Source of the DNA: Roseburia sp. CAG:309
GTDB taxonomy: Bacteria; Bacillota; Clostridia; Lachnospirales; Lachnospiraceae
Direction: 5' to 3'
Assembly (NCBI GenBank): GCA_000434115.1
Contig: FR894025.1
Coordinates: 1-44,051 of the forward strand
DNA length: 44,051 nucleotides
The position numbers and the translations under genes were made by a program. The stretch's first letter is position 1, and every line of letters begins with the position of its first letter. This document shows positions 1-7,456 of this stretch, in pieces. The notes under the pieces were generated by a model. It was not told where the DNA came from and made no database searches. It saw nothing but the letters and a program-made list of their open reading frames with translations.

Positions 1-1044
1 TTCAAAATAATCAATCTTCATCGCATGTTTTACTTCCAAAAGTGTCTGCGCTGCGACCTCACGTGCCTTTACACTGCCCTCGCGGAGAATTTCCATGACA
101 GCCGGAATGTCTTTTTCCAATTCATGGCGGCGTGCCTGGATTGGCTCGAGTTCTTCCATCAAAACGGCATAGAGGAACTTCTTCACTTTGACATCGCCGA
201 GCCCACCTTTGGTATAGTGATCTTTCAGTTCCTGAAGGTTGGCATATTCCGGAAGATGATGTTCGAAGTGAGCGTCGTTACAAAAGGCATCCAGATAAGT
301 AAATACCGTGTTCCCTTCGAGTTTTCCGGGATCTTCGATGCGGATGTGATCCGGATCGGTGTACATACTCATGACCTTTTTGCGGATATCGTCCGGGGTG
401 TCCGAAAGATAGATGCAGTTGCCAAGAGATTTACTCATTTTTGCTTTTCCATCGGTTCCCGGAAGGCGCATACAAGCCTGATTATTTGGGAGAAATGCTT
501 TTGGCATAACGAGAACTTCTTCTCCGTAAATACTGTTAAAACTATGCACGATCTCGCGAGCCTGTTCCAGCATTGGGAGCTGGTCCTCGCCCACAGGCAC
601 GACATTTGCTTTAAAAGCTGTGATATCAGCTGCCTGACTGATCGGATAGGTAAAAAATCCGACAGGGATACTGGAATTAAATCCGCGGAGCTGAATTTCA
701 CTTTTTACGGTAGGATTTCGTTTTAAACGCGAAACCGTTACAAGATTGGCATAATAAAAAGTCAATTCTGTCAATTCAGAGATATAGGATTGAACAAATA
801 ACGTAGATTTTGCCGGATCCAATCCACAGGACATGTAGTCCAAGGCAACCTCAGAGATGTTGCTGCGTACTTTGTCCGGATTGTCAAAGTTATCTGTTAA
901 AGCCTGCGCATCTGCAATCATAATATATACTGAATCATATTCGCCCGAGTTTTGAAGCTCGACGCGGCGTTTTAAGGAGCCGACATAATGTCCGACATGA
1001 AGTCTGCCGGTAGGACGGTCTCCGGTTAGAATTATTTTACTCAT
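1..1044 (-). CDS. trpS: Tryptophan--tRNA ligase (partial, runs off left edge)
   Basis: Cytosolic class Ic aminoacyl-tRNA synthetase that charges tRNA-Trp with tryptophan. The reading frame is open from ATG at 1044 down to base 1 with no stop, giving 348 codons; typical TrpRS proteins are about 330-345 residues, so only the last few residues are probably missing. The ATP-binding HIGH-type motif is HVGH at residues 16-19 (context TGRLHVGHYVGS) and the KMSKS loop is at residues 202-206 (context GKAKMSKSLGN). The start is supported by an AGGAAAGGAT ribosome site just upstream. The leader is short (about 40 nt from the predicted promoter), so there is no room for a T-box, although many Firmicute synthetase genes have one. 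No protein-coding gene on the plus strand is credible here. Confidence 0.96.
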   Translation of the reverse strand, partial: MSKIILTGDRPTGRLHVGHYVGSLKRRVELQNSGEYDSVYIMIADAQALTDNFDNPDKVRSNISEVALDYMSCGLDPAKSTLFVQSYISELTELTFYYANLVTVSRLKRNPTVKSEIQLRGFNSSIPVGFFTYPISQAADITAFKANVVPVGEDQLPMLEQAREIVHSFNSIYGEEVLVMPKAFLPNNQACMRLPGTDGKAKMSKSLGNCIYLSDTPDDIRKKVMSMYTDPDHIRIEDPGKLEGNTVFTYLDAFCNDAHFEHHLPEYANLQELKDHYTKGGLGDVKVKKFLYAVLMEELEPIQARRHELEKDIPAVMEILREGSVKAREVAAQTLLEVKHAMKIDYFE

Positions 1045-1090
1045 ACTAATATCCTTTCCTGCATTTCTGCATTGCACTGTACCTCAAAAC

Positions 1091-1119
1091 ATTATATCAA
1101 TAAACACAGAAATATGCAA
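1091..1119 (-). promoter_or_regulatory. SigA-type promoter of trpS
   Basis: On the minus strand TTGCAT (1119-1114) and TATAAT (1096-1091) are separated by exactly 17 nt, placing the start about 40 nt upstream of the trpS ATG. It sits back to back with the promoter of the xylanase gene. Confidence 0.75.
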
Positions 1120-1125
1120 GAACGA

Positions 1126-1154
1126 TTGCAAAAAAAGGAAAAGTATGGTATACT
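1126..1154 (+). promoter_or_regulatory. SigA-type promoter of the GH10 gene
   Basis: TTGCAA (1126-1131) and TATACT (1149-1154) with a 17-nt spacer, about 60 nt upstream of the chosen ATG at 1223. Only 6 nt separate its -35 from the -35 of the divergent trpS promoter. Confidence 0.7.
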
Positions 1155-1222
1155 ATAGAAGTTATTTTACATAAAAACTATATAATATTTTCGTCAACGA
1201 AATGCAAAAACAGGAGGTAGTT

Positions 1223-2410
1223 ATGAGACTTAGAAAATGGAGTATTGGTGTATGCGCAGCATTGGGGCTGGCATTGTGCCTGACCGGATGTGGACAGAGT
1301 GAGCAGAAAGAGACGAAAAATCAGCCGACGACAGCGGCAGTGACAGCATCGGCAGTTACGGATTCGAAAAGCGATGCGAAAACGTTGAAAGAAGCCTTTG
1401 ACGGCGATTTTAAAGTGGGTGTGACGACGACATCCGGGTATCTGAGTGAAGCAGACCGAGTTGCCCAAATAAAGGAAAATTTTAACAGCATTACGATGGA
1501 AAATGAAATGAAACCGGAAAGTCTTTTGGACTGGGAAGGGTCCGAGAAGAGCAAAGACGGAATGCCGGCGATCAAAGAAGAAACGTTGGAAAAGGCGCTG
1601 AAGGCAGCCCGGGAAGTGGGGATTCCGCTTCGAGGACATACTTTGGTGTGGTATAGTCAGACACCGAAGTGGTTCTTTTCCAAGAAATATGATCCGTCAA
1701 AGGGGTATGTGGATAAGGCAACGATGAAGAAGCGCATGGAAAGTTATATTAAGCAAGTTCTTACCTATTGTAAAGAAAATTACCCGGGTGTGGTATATGC
1801 CTGGGATGTCGTCAATGAGGCAGTCGGCGACGACGGAAATTACCGCACGGAAAGCATGTGGTATGAGACCTATGGCGATTTTTCATATATTAAGGATGCG
1901 TTTACATTTGCAAGAAAATATGCCGAGGAGGGAACCAAACTTTTCCTCAACGATTATAACGAGTATATAGCACAGAAACGAGATCTTTTGTACGCGAAAG
2001 TAGTAGAACTTCACGATGCCGGCATACTTGATGGTGTGGGCATGCAAAGCCATTGGGATATGGAGGTTCCATCCGTTGATCTGTTTGAGACGGCACTCGA
2101 AAAATATGCCTCAATCGATGGCATCGAGATTCAATTGACAGAAATTGACATGCACAATACCGACGATTCCGAAGAGGGATTGAAAAAGCAGGCAGAGCGT
2201 TACAAAGAATTTTTCGATGTGGTTACGAAAATGAAGCGGGAGGGAAAAGCGAATATTACTTGTGTGACATTTTGGGGACTGAAAGATGGCGAATCCTGGC
2301 TGAGTGGAGTGAAAGGGGAGACCAGTTATCCGCTTTTGTTTACCGATGACATGGAGAAGAAGCCATGTTATGAAAGCATTCTGGAAGCAGGAAAGACCGG
2401 CGGAAAATAA
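1223..2410 (+). CDS. GH10 endo-1,4-beta-xylanase, lipoprotein
   Basis: Predicted surface-anchored xylan-degrading hydrolase of glycoside hydrolase family 10, 395 aa. Residues 1-22 form a lipoprotein signal peptide ending in the lipobox LTGC, with lipidated Cys23; a Ser/Thr/Ala/Lys linker follows to about residue 60. The GH10 barrel shows GHTLVWYSQTPKWF, the acid/base Glu199 in WDVVNEAVGD, the nucleophile Glu307 in IQLTEIDMH, and TFWGLKDGESWL near the end. No carbohydrate-binding module is seen. The start is ATG 1223 because AGGAGG lies at 1212-1217; an in-frame ATG at 1202 precedes that ribosome site and is rejected. It is a single-gene transcript between its own promoter and the hairpin at 2457-2491. 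It points to plant-fibre use in a gut-like habitat. Confidence 0.93.
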   Translation: MRLRKWSIGVCAALGLALCLTGCGQSEQKETKNQPTTAAVTASAVTDSKSDAKTLKEAFDGDFKVGVTTTSGYLSEADRVAQIKENFNSITMENEMKPESLLDWEGSEKSKDGMPAIKEETLEKALKAAREVGIPLRGHTLVWYSQTPKWFFSKKYDPSKGYVDKATMKKRMESYIKQVLTYCKENYPGVVYAWDVVNEAVGDDGNYRTESMWYETYGDFSYIKDAFTFARKYAEEGTKLFLNDYNEYIAQKRDLLYAKVVELHDAGILDGVGMQSHWDMEVPSVDLFETALEKYASIDGIEIQLTEIDMHNTDDSEEGLKKQAERYKEFFDVVTKMKREGKANITCVTFWGLKDGESWLSGVKGETSYPLLFTDDMEKKPCYESILEAGKTGGK

Positions 2411-2418
2411 TTTTCGGC

Positions 2419-2447
2419 TTGTCATACGCCGTGATTTGTGATAATAT
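2419..2447 (+). promoter_or_regulatory. SigA-type promoter of nadBC
   Basis: TTGTCA (2419-2424), 17 nt, TAATAT (2442-2447). It begins 9 nt after the xylanase stop codon. The expected start near 2454 puts the inverted repeat at 2457-2491 at the very 5' end of the nadB mRNA. Confidence 0.6.
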
Positions 2448-2456
2448 TAAAAAATG

Positions 2457-2491
2457 ATAGCGTCATTTGAACCTATTTCATCTGACGCTAT
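2457..2491 (+). promoter_or_regulatory. Perfect 9-bp inverted repeat between xylanase and nadB
   Basis: ATAGCGTCA at 2457-2465 is the exact complement of TGACGCTAT at 2483-2491, with a 17-nt loop. It is followed by TTATTACTATA rather than a clean T-run. It could terminate the xylanase transcript, act as a 5' hairpin of nadB, or be a repressor operator; NAD synthesis genes of Firmicutes are often controlled by NiaR, but I cannot match this to a NiaR site from memory. Confidence 0.5.
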
Positions 2492-2527
2492 TTATTACTA
2501 TATAGGTATCAGAAATGAGGTTTTCAG

Positions 2528-3853
2528 ATGACTGAACTCAAGAATGGAAAGAAAATAAAAACGGATATTTTGATTGTGGGAAGCGGGGCAGCAGGATTGT
2601 ATTGTGCGCTGAAACTTCCGAAAGAAAAACAGATTGTCATCATTACAAAAGAAGATGCGGAAAGCAGCGATTCTTTTCTGGCACAGGGCGGTATGTGTGT
2701 GCTGAAATCCGAGGACGATTACGATAGTTATTTTGAAGATACGATGCGCGCCGGTCATTATAAAAACCGAAAAGAATCGGTGGATATTATGATCCGGTCT
2801 TCGCAGAATATTGTGAAGGAACTGATCGGATATGGTGTGGAATTTGAGCAGGAAAATGGAAAACTTCTATATACAAGAGAGGGTGGACATTCGACACATC
2901 GTATTGTTTTTCATGAGGATATCACCGGAAAAGAAATTACAAGCAAATTGCTGGCGGCGGTGAAAAAGTGCGAAAATGTGAAGCTGCTGGAGTATATGAC
3001 GATGATCGATCTGCTCACCGATGGAAAGACGTGTGCGGGGGCAGTTACCATCGATAAAGAGGGTACAAAGCAGGTGATCGTGGCGGAAGATACCGTGCTT
3101 GCCTGTGGGGGCCTGGGCGGACTATATGAACATTCGACCAATTTCCGTCATTTGACGGGAGACGCGCTGGCGATTGCCCTTTCACATAATATCCGATTGG
3201 AAAATATTGATTATATACAGATCCATCCGACGACATTGTATTCGAAAAAGCCGGGAAGACGGTTTTTGATCTCAGAATCCGTGCGCGGAGAGGGAGCGAT
3301 ACTGCTGGATAAAAATGGAAATCGTTTTGTCAATGAACTCTTGCCGAGAGATCTTTTGACGCAGAAAGAATATGAGCAGATGAAGAAAGATGATATGCCG
3401 TATGTTTGTCTGAGTCTGGCACCGATCAAGGAAGACGAGATCAAAGGGCATTTTCCGAATATATACCAAAGATGTCTGGAGGAAGGATACGATGTGACCA
3501 GAGATCCGATTCCGGTTGTGCCGGCACAGCATTATTTTATGGGCGGCATTTGGGTTGATTCTGAAAAAAGCAGGACGTCGGCAGAACATTTATACGCAAT
3601 TGGCGAGACAAGCTGCAATGGTGTTCATGGAGCCAATCGTCTGGCAAGCAATTCTCTTTTGGAAAGTCTTGTGTTCGCGGGACGTGCGGCAAAGAGTATT
3701 GCAGAAAATCCGGGAACGGTCAATGAAACGATGTTAGAGACAATAGACCTAAACCAATATGAAGATCTTGATAAACTTCGTGAAGAATATAAAAAACTCG
3801 TATTGGATGAGATCAAGCGAGTCAAAGAAGCGAGAAAAGGAGAAGAACAATGA
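2528..3853 (+). CDS. nadB: L-aspartate oxidase
   Basis: FAD enzyme that oxidises L-aspartate to iminoaspartate, first step of de novo NAD synthesis. 441 aa. It has the N-terminal FAD Rossmann motif DILIVGSGAAGLYCAL (about residues 14-29), the succinate dehydrogenase/fumarate reductase-type signature around GGHSTHRIVF, the GEGAILLDKNGNRFVNE segment, and the late motif HYFMGGIWVDS followed by GANRLASNSLLES. It is about 100 residues shorter than the enterobacterial enzyme because the C-terminal helical domain is reduced, as is common in Clostridia. The ribosome site is a modest GAGG ahead of ATG 2528. The gene overlaps nadC by 4 nt (ATGA). The usual partner nadA (quinolinate synthase), which uses the unstable product, is not adjacent. 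Confidence 0.95.
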   Translation: MTELKNGKKIKTDILIVGSGAAGLYCALKLPKEKQIVIITKEDAESSDSFLAQGGMCVLKSEDDYDSYFEDTMRAGHYKNRKESVDIMIRSSQNIVKELIGYGVEFEQENGKLLYTREGGHSTHRIVFHEDITGKEITSKLLAAVKKCENVKLLEYMTMIDLLTDGKTCAGAVTIDKEGTKQVIVAEDTVLACGGLGGLYEHSTNFRHLTGDALAIALSHNIRLENIDYIQIHPTTLYSKKPGRRFLISESVRGEGAILLDKNGNRFVNELLPRDLLTQKEYEQMKKDDMPYVCLSLAPIKEDEIKGHFPNIYQRCLEEGYDVTRDPIPVVPAQHYFMGGIWVDSEKSRTSAEHLYAIGETSCNGVHGANRLASNSLLESLVFAGRAAKSIAENPGTVNETMLETIDLNQYEDLDKLREEYKKLVLDEIKRVKEARKGEEQ

Positions 3854-4704
3854 ATACAATAACGATGCAGTTAAACGCAGATGAACTGATCTTACAGGCG
3901 CTGCGCGAAGATATTACGAGTGAGGATATTACGACCAATGCCGTAATGCCGGAGAAAAAGCTGGGAAGGGTAGAATTGATCTGTAAGCAGGATGGCGTGA
4001 TCGCCGGACTGGATGTATTTGCCCGCGTATTTTCCCTGCTGGATCCGGCGACAGAAATTACCTTTTTCTGTAAAGACGGCGATGAAGTGAAAAATGGTCA
4101 GAAGATGGCTGTGCTGACAGGCGATATTCGTATTTTGCTTTCCGGAGAGCGTGTAGCGCTAAATTATCTGCAGCGCATGAGCGGAATCGCGACTTACACC
4201 AAATCAATCGCAAAACTGTTGGAAGGTACCAAGACAAAGCTTTTGGATACGAGAAAGACGACACCGAATATGCGAGTATTTGAAAAATATGCCGTAAAGG
4301 TCGGAGGTGGATACAATCACCGTTATAACCTTTCCGATGGTGTGCTTTTGAAAGACAATCACATCGGAGCTGCCGGAAGTGTGACGAAAGCGGGTCAGAT
4401 GGCAAAGGAGTACGCGCCATTTGTAAGAAAGATTGAGATCGAAGTTGAGAATCTTGATATGGTAAAAGAGGCTGTAGAGGCCGGTGCCGATATCATTATG
4501 CTTGACAATATGACGCCGGAAGATATGACAAAAGCCATCGAGATCATTGATGGACGTGCAGAGACCGAGTGCTCGGGAAATGTTACGAGAGAAAATGTTG
4601 ACCGCCTTACGAAGATTGGTGTCGATTATATCTCCAGCGGAGCATTGACACATTCTGCGCCGATTTTGGATATTTCATTGAAAAATCTGCATCCGGTAGA
4701 ATGA
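3850..4704 (+). CDS. nadC: Nicotinate-nucleotide pyrophosphorylase (carboxylating)
   Basis: Quinolinate phosphoribosyltransferase: converts quinolinate and PRPP to nicotinate mononucleotide, CO2 and PPi. 284 aa, the family's normal length. It shows the N-terminal LREDITSEDITTNAV segment, LNYLQRMSGIATYT, the substrate-binding LLDTRKTTPNMR, and VLLKDNHIG, with the expected Arg, Lys and His residues; the glycine-rich phosphate-binding end is VDYISSGALTHSA. The ATG lies inside the nadB stop (ATGA overlap), indicating translational coupling. The operon ends at the paired hairpins at 4795-4871. Confidence 0.96.
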   Translation: MNTITMQLNADELILQALREDITSEDITTNAVMPEKKLGRVELICKQDGVIAGLDVFARVFSLLDPATEITFFCKDGDEVKNGQKMAVLTGDIRILLSGERVALNYLQRMSGIATYTKSIAKLLEGTKTKLLDTRKTTPNMRVFEKYAVKVGGGYNHRYNLSDGVLLKDNHIGAAGSVTKAGQMAKEYAPFVRKIEIEVENLDMVKEAVEAGADIIMLDNMTPEDMTKAIEIIDGRAETECSGNVTRENVDRLTKIGVDYISSGALTHSAPILDISLKNLHPVE

Positions 4705-4794
4705 TTTGAAAGATTGAGGTAACTATTCAGGACGCCTCTCCTCCACATTCGCCTTTCCAACACTTCGTGTTCTTTTCTCGCCTTTGACAAGGCT

Positions 4795-4827
4795 AAAAAT
4801 GCTCCGCGTGATCTCGGAGCATTTTTT
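4795..4827 (+). terminator. Intrinsic terminator of nadBC
   Basis: AAAATGCTCCG pairs with CGGAGCATTTT around an 8-nt loop and is followed by a run of seven T. The 90 nt before it (4705-4794) are pyrimidine-rich with two small hairpins (CACTTCGTG and GCCTTTGACAAGGC) and contain no gene. Confidence 0.85.
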
Positions 4828-4843
4828 TAGTTTCTTAAACGTG

Positions 4844-4871
4844 AAAAAGAACCGCCGTCACGGTTCTTTTT
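4844..4871. terminator. Second, symmetric terminator hairpin
   Basis: AAAAAGAACCG (4844-4854) and CGGTTCTTTTT (4861-4871) form a perfect 11-bp stem with a 6-nt loop; the A-run and T-run make it usable from both strands. It lies between nadC and the convergent DUF2207 gene. Confidence 0.75.
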
Positions 4872-5029
4872 CTGAAAGAGGAGTTTTATGAAAAAATATC
4901 AAAAATAAGATAACTACCAAAATTAAGTTTTATAAGTTGAAGTTGTTTATCTTTAACTTATGGTCTTAGTATATACTTAAAATGTGAATAAATGATGTTC
5001 AAATTTTCGAAAATTTGTGAACGTTTTGT
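4872..5029. other. AT-rich spacer without a convincing gene
   Basis: No supported gene. A good ribosome site (AGAGGAG) precedes an ATG at 4889 but the frame closes after six codons. A near-perfect palindrome around TTCGAA (AATTTTCGAAAATT) lies at about 5000-5021. The rest is AT-rich intergenic sequence. Confidence 0.5.
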
Positions 5030-5053
5030 AAAAACGACTTTCTTAGTTCGTTT
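5030..5053 (-). terminator. Probable terminator of the DUF2207 gene
   Basis: Read on the minus strand, AAACGAACT pairs with AGTCGTTT (one bulged base) and is followed by a short T-run. It lies 10 nt beyond the stop codon at 5063. Confidence 0.6.
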
Positions 5054-5062
5054 ATACAATTT

Positions 5063-7012
5063 TTATCGGAAGCCGCCACCGGAAGAATGTCCTCCGGCAC
5101 CCCCGCCACCGCCGGAAAAACTTCGTCCACCGCGTCCACCGCGCCCTTTGGAAGGAGACGACGTCATGACCATGCGGGCAGAGGACATCGTTGTATTAAG
5201 TGAAGAAGCAAAGGCACGTGTGGTGTAAAGGTTGCTTCCATGATACCAGCGTGCCGGTTCGATAGCGATATCTTCAAATTTATCAATCCATTTGTCCGAA
5301 ACTCCCAATACATAAGTGTAAGGAAGAATATCATAAAAATAGGATGGATTTTCGGTTACCAGCATTTCAAGCCGGTCTTTATCGGCAACTTCCAAAAAAT
5401 GTTTAAAGCCACGAATGCGGCCTAACATTTCCGTCCCATACGGGGTACGCTTTGGCACAAGATAGCGGAAAATTGCCATGCCAAAGGAGCAGATAATGGA
5501 AAAGATAAGCATCTGCAGAAAAAACGGTGCGGTGTAAGCTAATTTTACTAACGATGTGATGATGGAACTGAGCCCGAAAAGGATACTCCATACGATTAAA
5601 AATATTTTGTTGCTGATGCCTGGTTTCGAAGGAAGTTGTGTCAACACAAGAAGGGCTGTCAGAGGAAACAAACTTAAAAAGAAGGCAATTGACAGATCGC
5701 CTTCTGCCGCATAAAGGGAACGCACCAGACCGCAAAGCAGAGACAGAACGATCATCAAAGTGATAGGAAGTCTTTTTGACAAAGAAGAAGATTCAAAAAT
5801 AATCTTCTGGTTATCTTTACTGTTCATATCATCTGCGATGTCTCCTAAAACACGGTAAAATTTATTGGTCAGCATACTTTTTGACACAATCGTTCGTCCG
5901 GCAAATAAACCATCAAAAAAACGTTGTTCAATGGAGTTGACACCATCATAATCTTTTTCTTTTTTCAAGATAAAATCGCTCGATTTTATCAATCCTCCAA
6001 GTGTTTCTTCCGTTTTGGCTTCGATGGAAAGATATCCTTTGGAAGCAAGATAGACAATCATGGAAGTAAGGTCCTCGTTTGTGACCTTGCCTTTATAGAG
6101 AAGAGCAATTTCGGCACTGTTGTGGTCATCCGGAGGATAAAATTCTGTGACATCGACCGGCTTGTCATCGTGTCCCCAGATAAACCAGATCAGAAAAGTT
6201 CCAATCAAAAGTATGAAAGGGATGGCGAAGATCAGATAATCATAAAACCGGATCGTGGCAGGAGTTATGGCATCTTTTTTCGCCTGTTCGCAGATGGCAT
6301 CAAAAGACACACCTCGCTCTACTGCTGTAGAAAAAGTGCGGTCCGGAAATTGAATTAAAGCTGTCATATAATGGGACGAAGGGAGAGCGCCTTGTGAATC
6401 CATGCGCACACCGCCGTTTTCAAACATAATCGTGCCATTCGGATAACCAAATGCCCAGATTTTTGCGTTATTTTCATTTAGTTTCAGCATATTTGAGTGA
6501 ATATACACGGAAACGTTGTCCGGATTTTGCTTCATCTGTTCCGGGATAAAACTAAAATAAAGTCCCTGCGCATCTTCGTATTGATTGATAATGTTGGTAA
6601 TATTGTATGTAAGCGTGTAAGTCCGGTTTCCGTATTTGGTGATTCCCCAGCAAAGCTCAAGTGTACCGCCGTTGTTAACGATGCCGCATTTTTCCCGTTT
6701 GTCTACAAAAAAGCCATTCGTATCCCAGTGATCCTGCAGTTCATAATGGTTTCCCAAGTCATCACTGACAGAAAAATCGGTGATTTCGCAGGCACCCAGA
6801 TTTCCATATGGCCGGTAGCCTTCCGTTCCCTGGTAGACAGAAGCCTGCCAGACTTCTTTGATATGAGCGGTTCCGTTTGCATCGATCGAAACATCCATAT
6901 CGATTCGCTCAATGGAATTGCTGTCCTCCGCATAAGCCGCCTCCGGCAAAAAGAGGCAGGAGAGCAAAAGCAGTCCCCATAAGAAAATAGTTGCAAAAAA
7001 TGATTTTTTCAT
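5063..7012 (-). CDS. DUF2207 family predicted membrane protein
   Basis: 649-aa membrane protein of unknown biochemical function. It has a cleavable-looking signal peptide (residues 1-28, ending AAYA), an extracytoplasmic beta-rich DUF2207 region (about 30-240), a transmembrane segment near 246-268 (FAIPFILLIGTFLIWFIWG), a cytosolic region with an ALLYKGKVTNEDLTSMIVYLASKGYLSIE winged-helix-like stretch, and four further hydrophobic segments between about 415 and 515. The tail is strongly Gly/Ser-rich (GGRSFSGGGGGAGG...), which is typical of this family. The start is ATG 7012 with an AAGGGGGA ribosome site. It is a single-gene transcript with its own promoter. I infer a cell-envelope role from topology only. 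Confidence 0.88.
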   Translation of the reverse strand: MKKSFFATIFLWGLLLLSCLFLPEAAYAEDSNSIERIDMDVSIDANGTAHIKEVWQASVYQGTEGYRPYGNLGACEITDFSVSDDLGNHYELQDHWDTNGFFVDKREKCGIVNNGGTLELCWGITKYGNRTYTLTYNITNIINQYEDAQGLYFSFIPEQMKQNPDNVSVYIHSNMLKLNENNAKIWAFGYPNGTIMFENGGVRMDSQGALPSSHYMTALIQFPDRTFSTAVERGVSFDAICEQAKKDAITPATIRFYDYLIFAIPFILLIGTFLIWFIWGHDDKPVDVTEFYPPDDHNSAEIALLYKGKVTNEDLTSMIVYLASKGYLSIEAKTEETLGGLIKSSDFILKKEKDYDGVNSIEQRFFDGLFAGRTIVSKSMLTNKFYRVLGDIADDMNSKDNQKIIFESSSLSKRLPITLMIVLSLLCGLVRSLYAAEGDLSIAFFLSLFPLTALLVLTQLPSKPGISNKIFLIVWSILFGLSSIITSLVKLAYTAPFFLQMLIFSIICSFGMAIFRYLVPKRTPYGTEMLGRIRGFKHFLEVADKDRLEMLVTENPSYFYDILPYTYVLGVSDKWIDKFEDIAIEPARWYHGSNLYTTRAFASSLNTTMSSARMVMTSSPSKGRGGRGGRSFSGGGGGAGGHSSGGGFR

Positions 7013-7046
7013 AAAAATCCCCCTTTGTTATGGTAGTGTTAGATTC

Positions 7047-7076
7047 ATTGTATCATAGGTGGCAGGACATTTTCAA
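7047..7076 (-). promoter_or_regulatory. SigA-type promoter of the DUF2207 gene
   Basis: On the minus strand TTGAAA (7076-7071), 18 nt, TACAAT (7052-7047), about 35 nt upstream of the ATG. Confidence 0.65.
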
Positions 7077-7165
7077 CCTATTATACAACAAGTGTGTAAA
7101 TAGTAGAAGTGTGATAGTATTGTAAGCTATTGACAAAATCTTGCTTTTTAGTATACGGGTAATAG

Positions 7166-7402
7166 TGTGATTTTTATGAGCTGTGGGAGGAACTGACATT
7201 TCATTATCAGCAGGAAAAAGAAATTGTTTTCGTTGGTAATGAAGAAATTGATCGCACACCTGCCAAAAAGGAAGTGGAAGAAGTATCCGGTTTTATACCT
7301 CGGAAGTGCATGGGAATATTGTCCATGCAGTTTCGGTATGAGGGAGACTTCGACGAAATGGAAAAGGCATTGTATTTTGCCTTGTTTTGTGCTATAATTT
7401 AA
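7166..7402 (+). pseudogene. Remnant of an unidentified coding sequence
   Basis: An open frame of 78 codons runs from a TAG at 7163-7165 to TAA at 7400-7402 with no usable start codon near its 5' end. Its composition looks coding: acidic/amphipathic stretches such as ELWEELTFHYQQEKEIVFVGN and FRYEGDFDEMEKALYFAL. A TTGACA-16-TATACG promoter-like pair (7130-7157) lies just upstream. I do not recognise the family. It accounts for most of the gap between the DUF2207 gene and the MCP gene. Its last codons carry the MCP promoter. Confidence 0.45.
7370..7398 (+). promoter_or_regulatory. SigA-type promoter of the MCP gene
   Basis: TTGTAT (7370-7375), 17 nt, TATAAT (7393-7398), about 60 nt upstream of ATG 7457. 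It is not a SigD/sigma-28-type motility promoter. Confidence 0.75.
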
Positions 7403-7456
7403 GGACAAATTTATTGCCCGTTTTTTAAGGAAAACAGGAGAGCAAGGAGGTCACTT

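Noticed and set aside
25..726. 233-codon plus-strand open frame over trpS
   Set aside because: Antisense shadow of trpS, which has clear HIGH and KMSKS motifs on the minus strand.
1045..1200. T-box leader for trpS
   Set aside because: The leader is only about 40 nt, far too short for a T-box.
4889..4909. Six-codon leader peptide after AGAGGAG
   Set aside because: Too short and with no downstream gene on that strand to regulate.
7053..7408. Two minus-strand frames (68 and 86 codons) upstream of the MCP gene
   Set aside because: They lack ribosome sites; the plus-strand frame in the same stretch has more protein-like composition.
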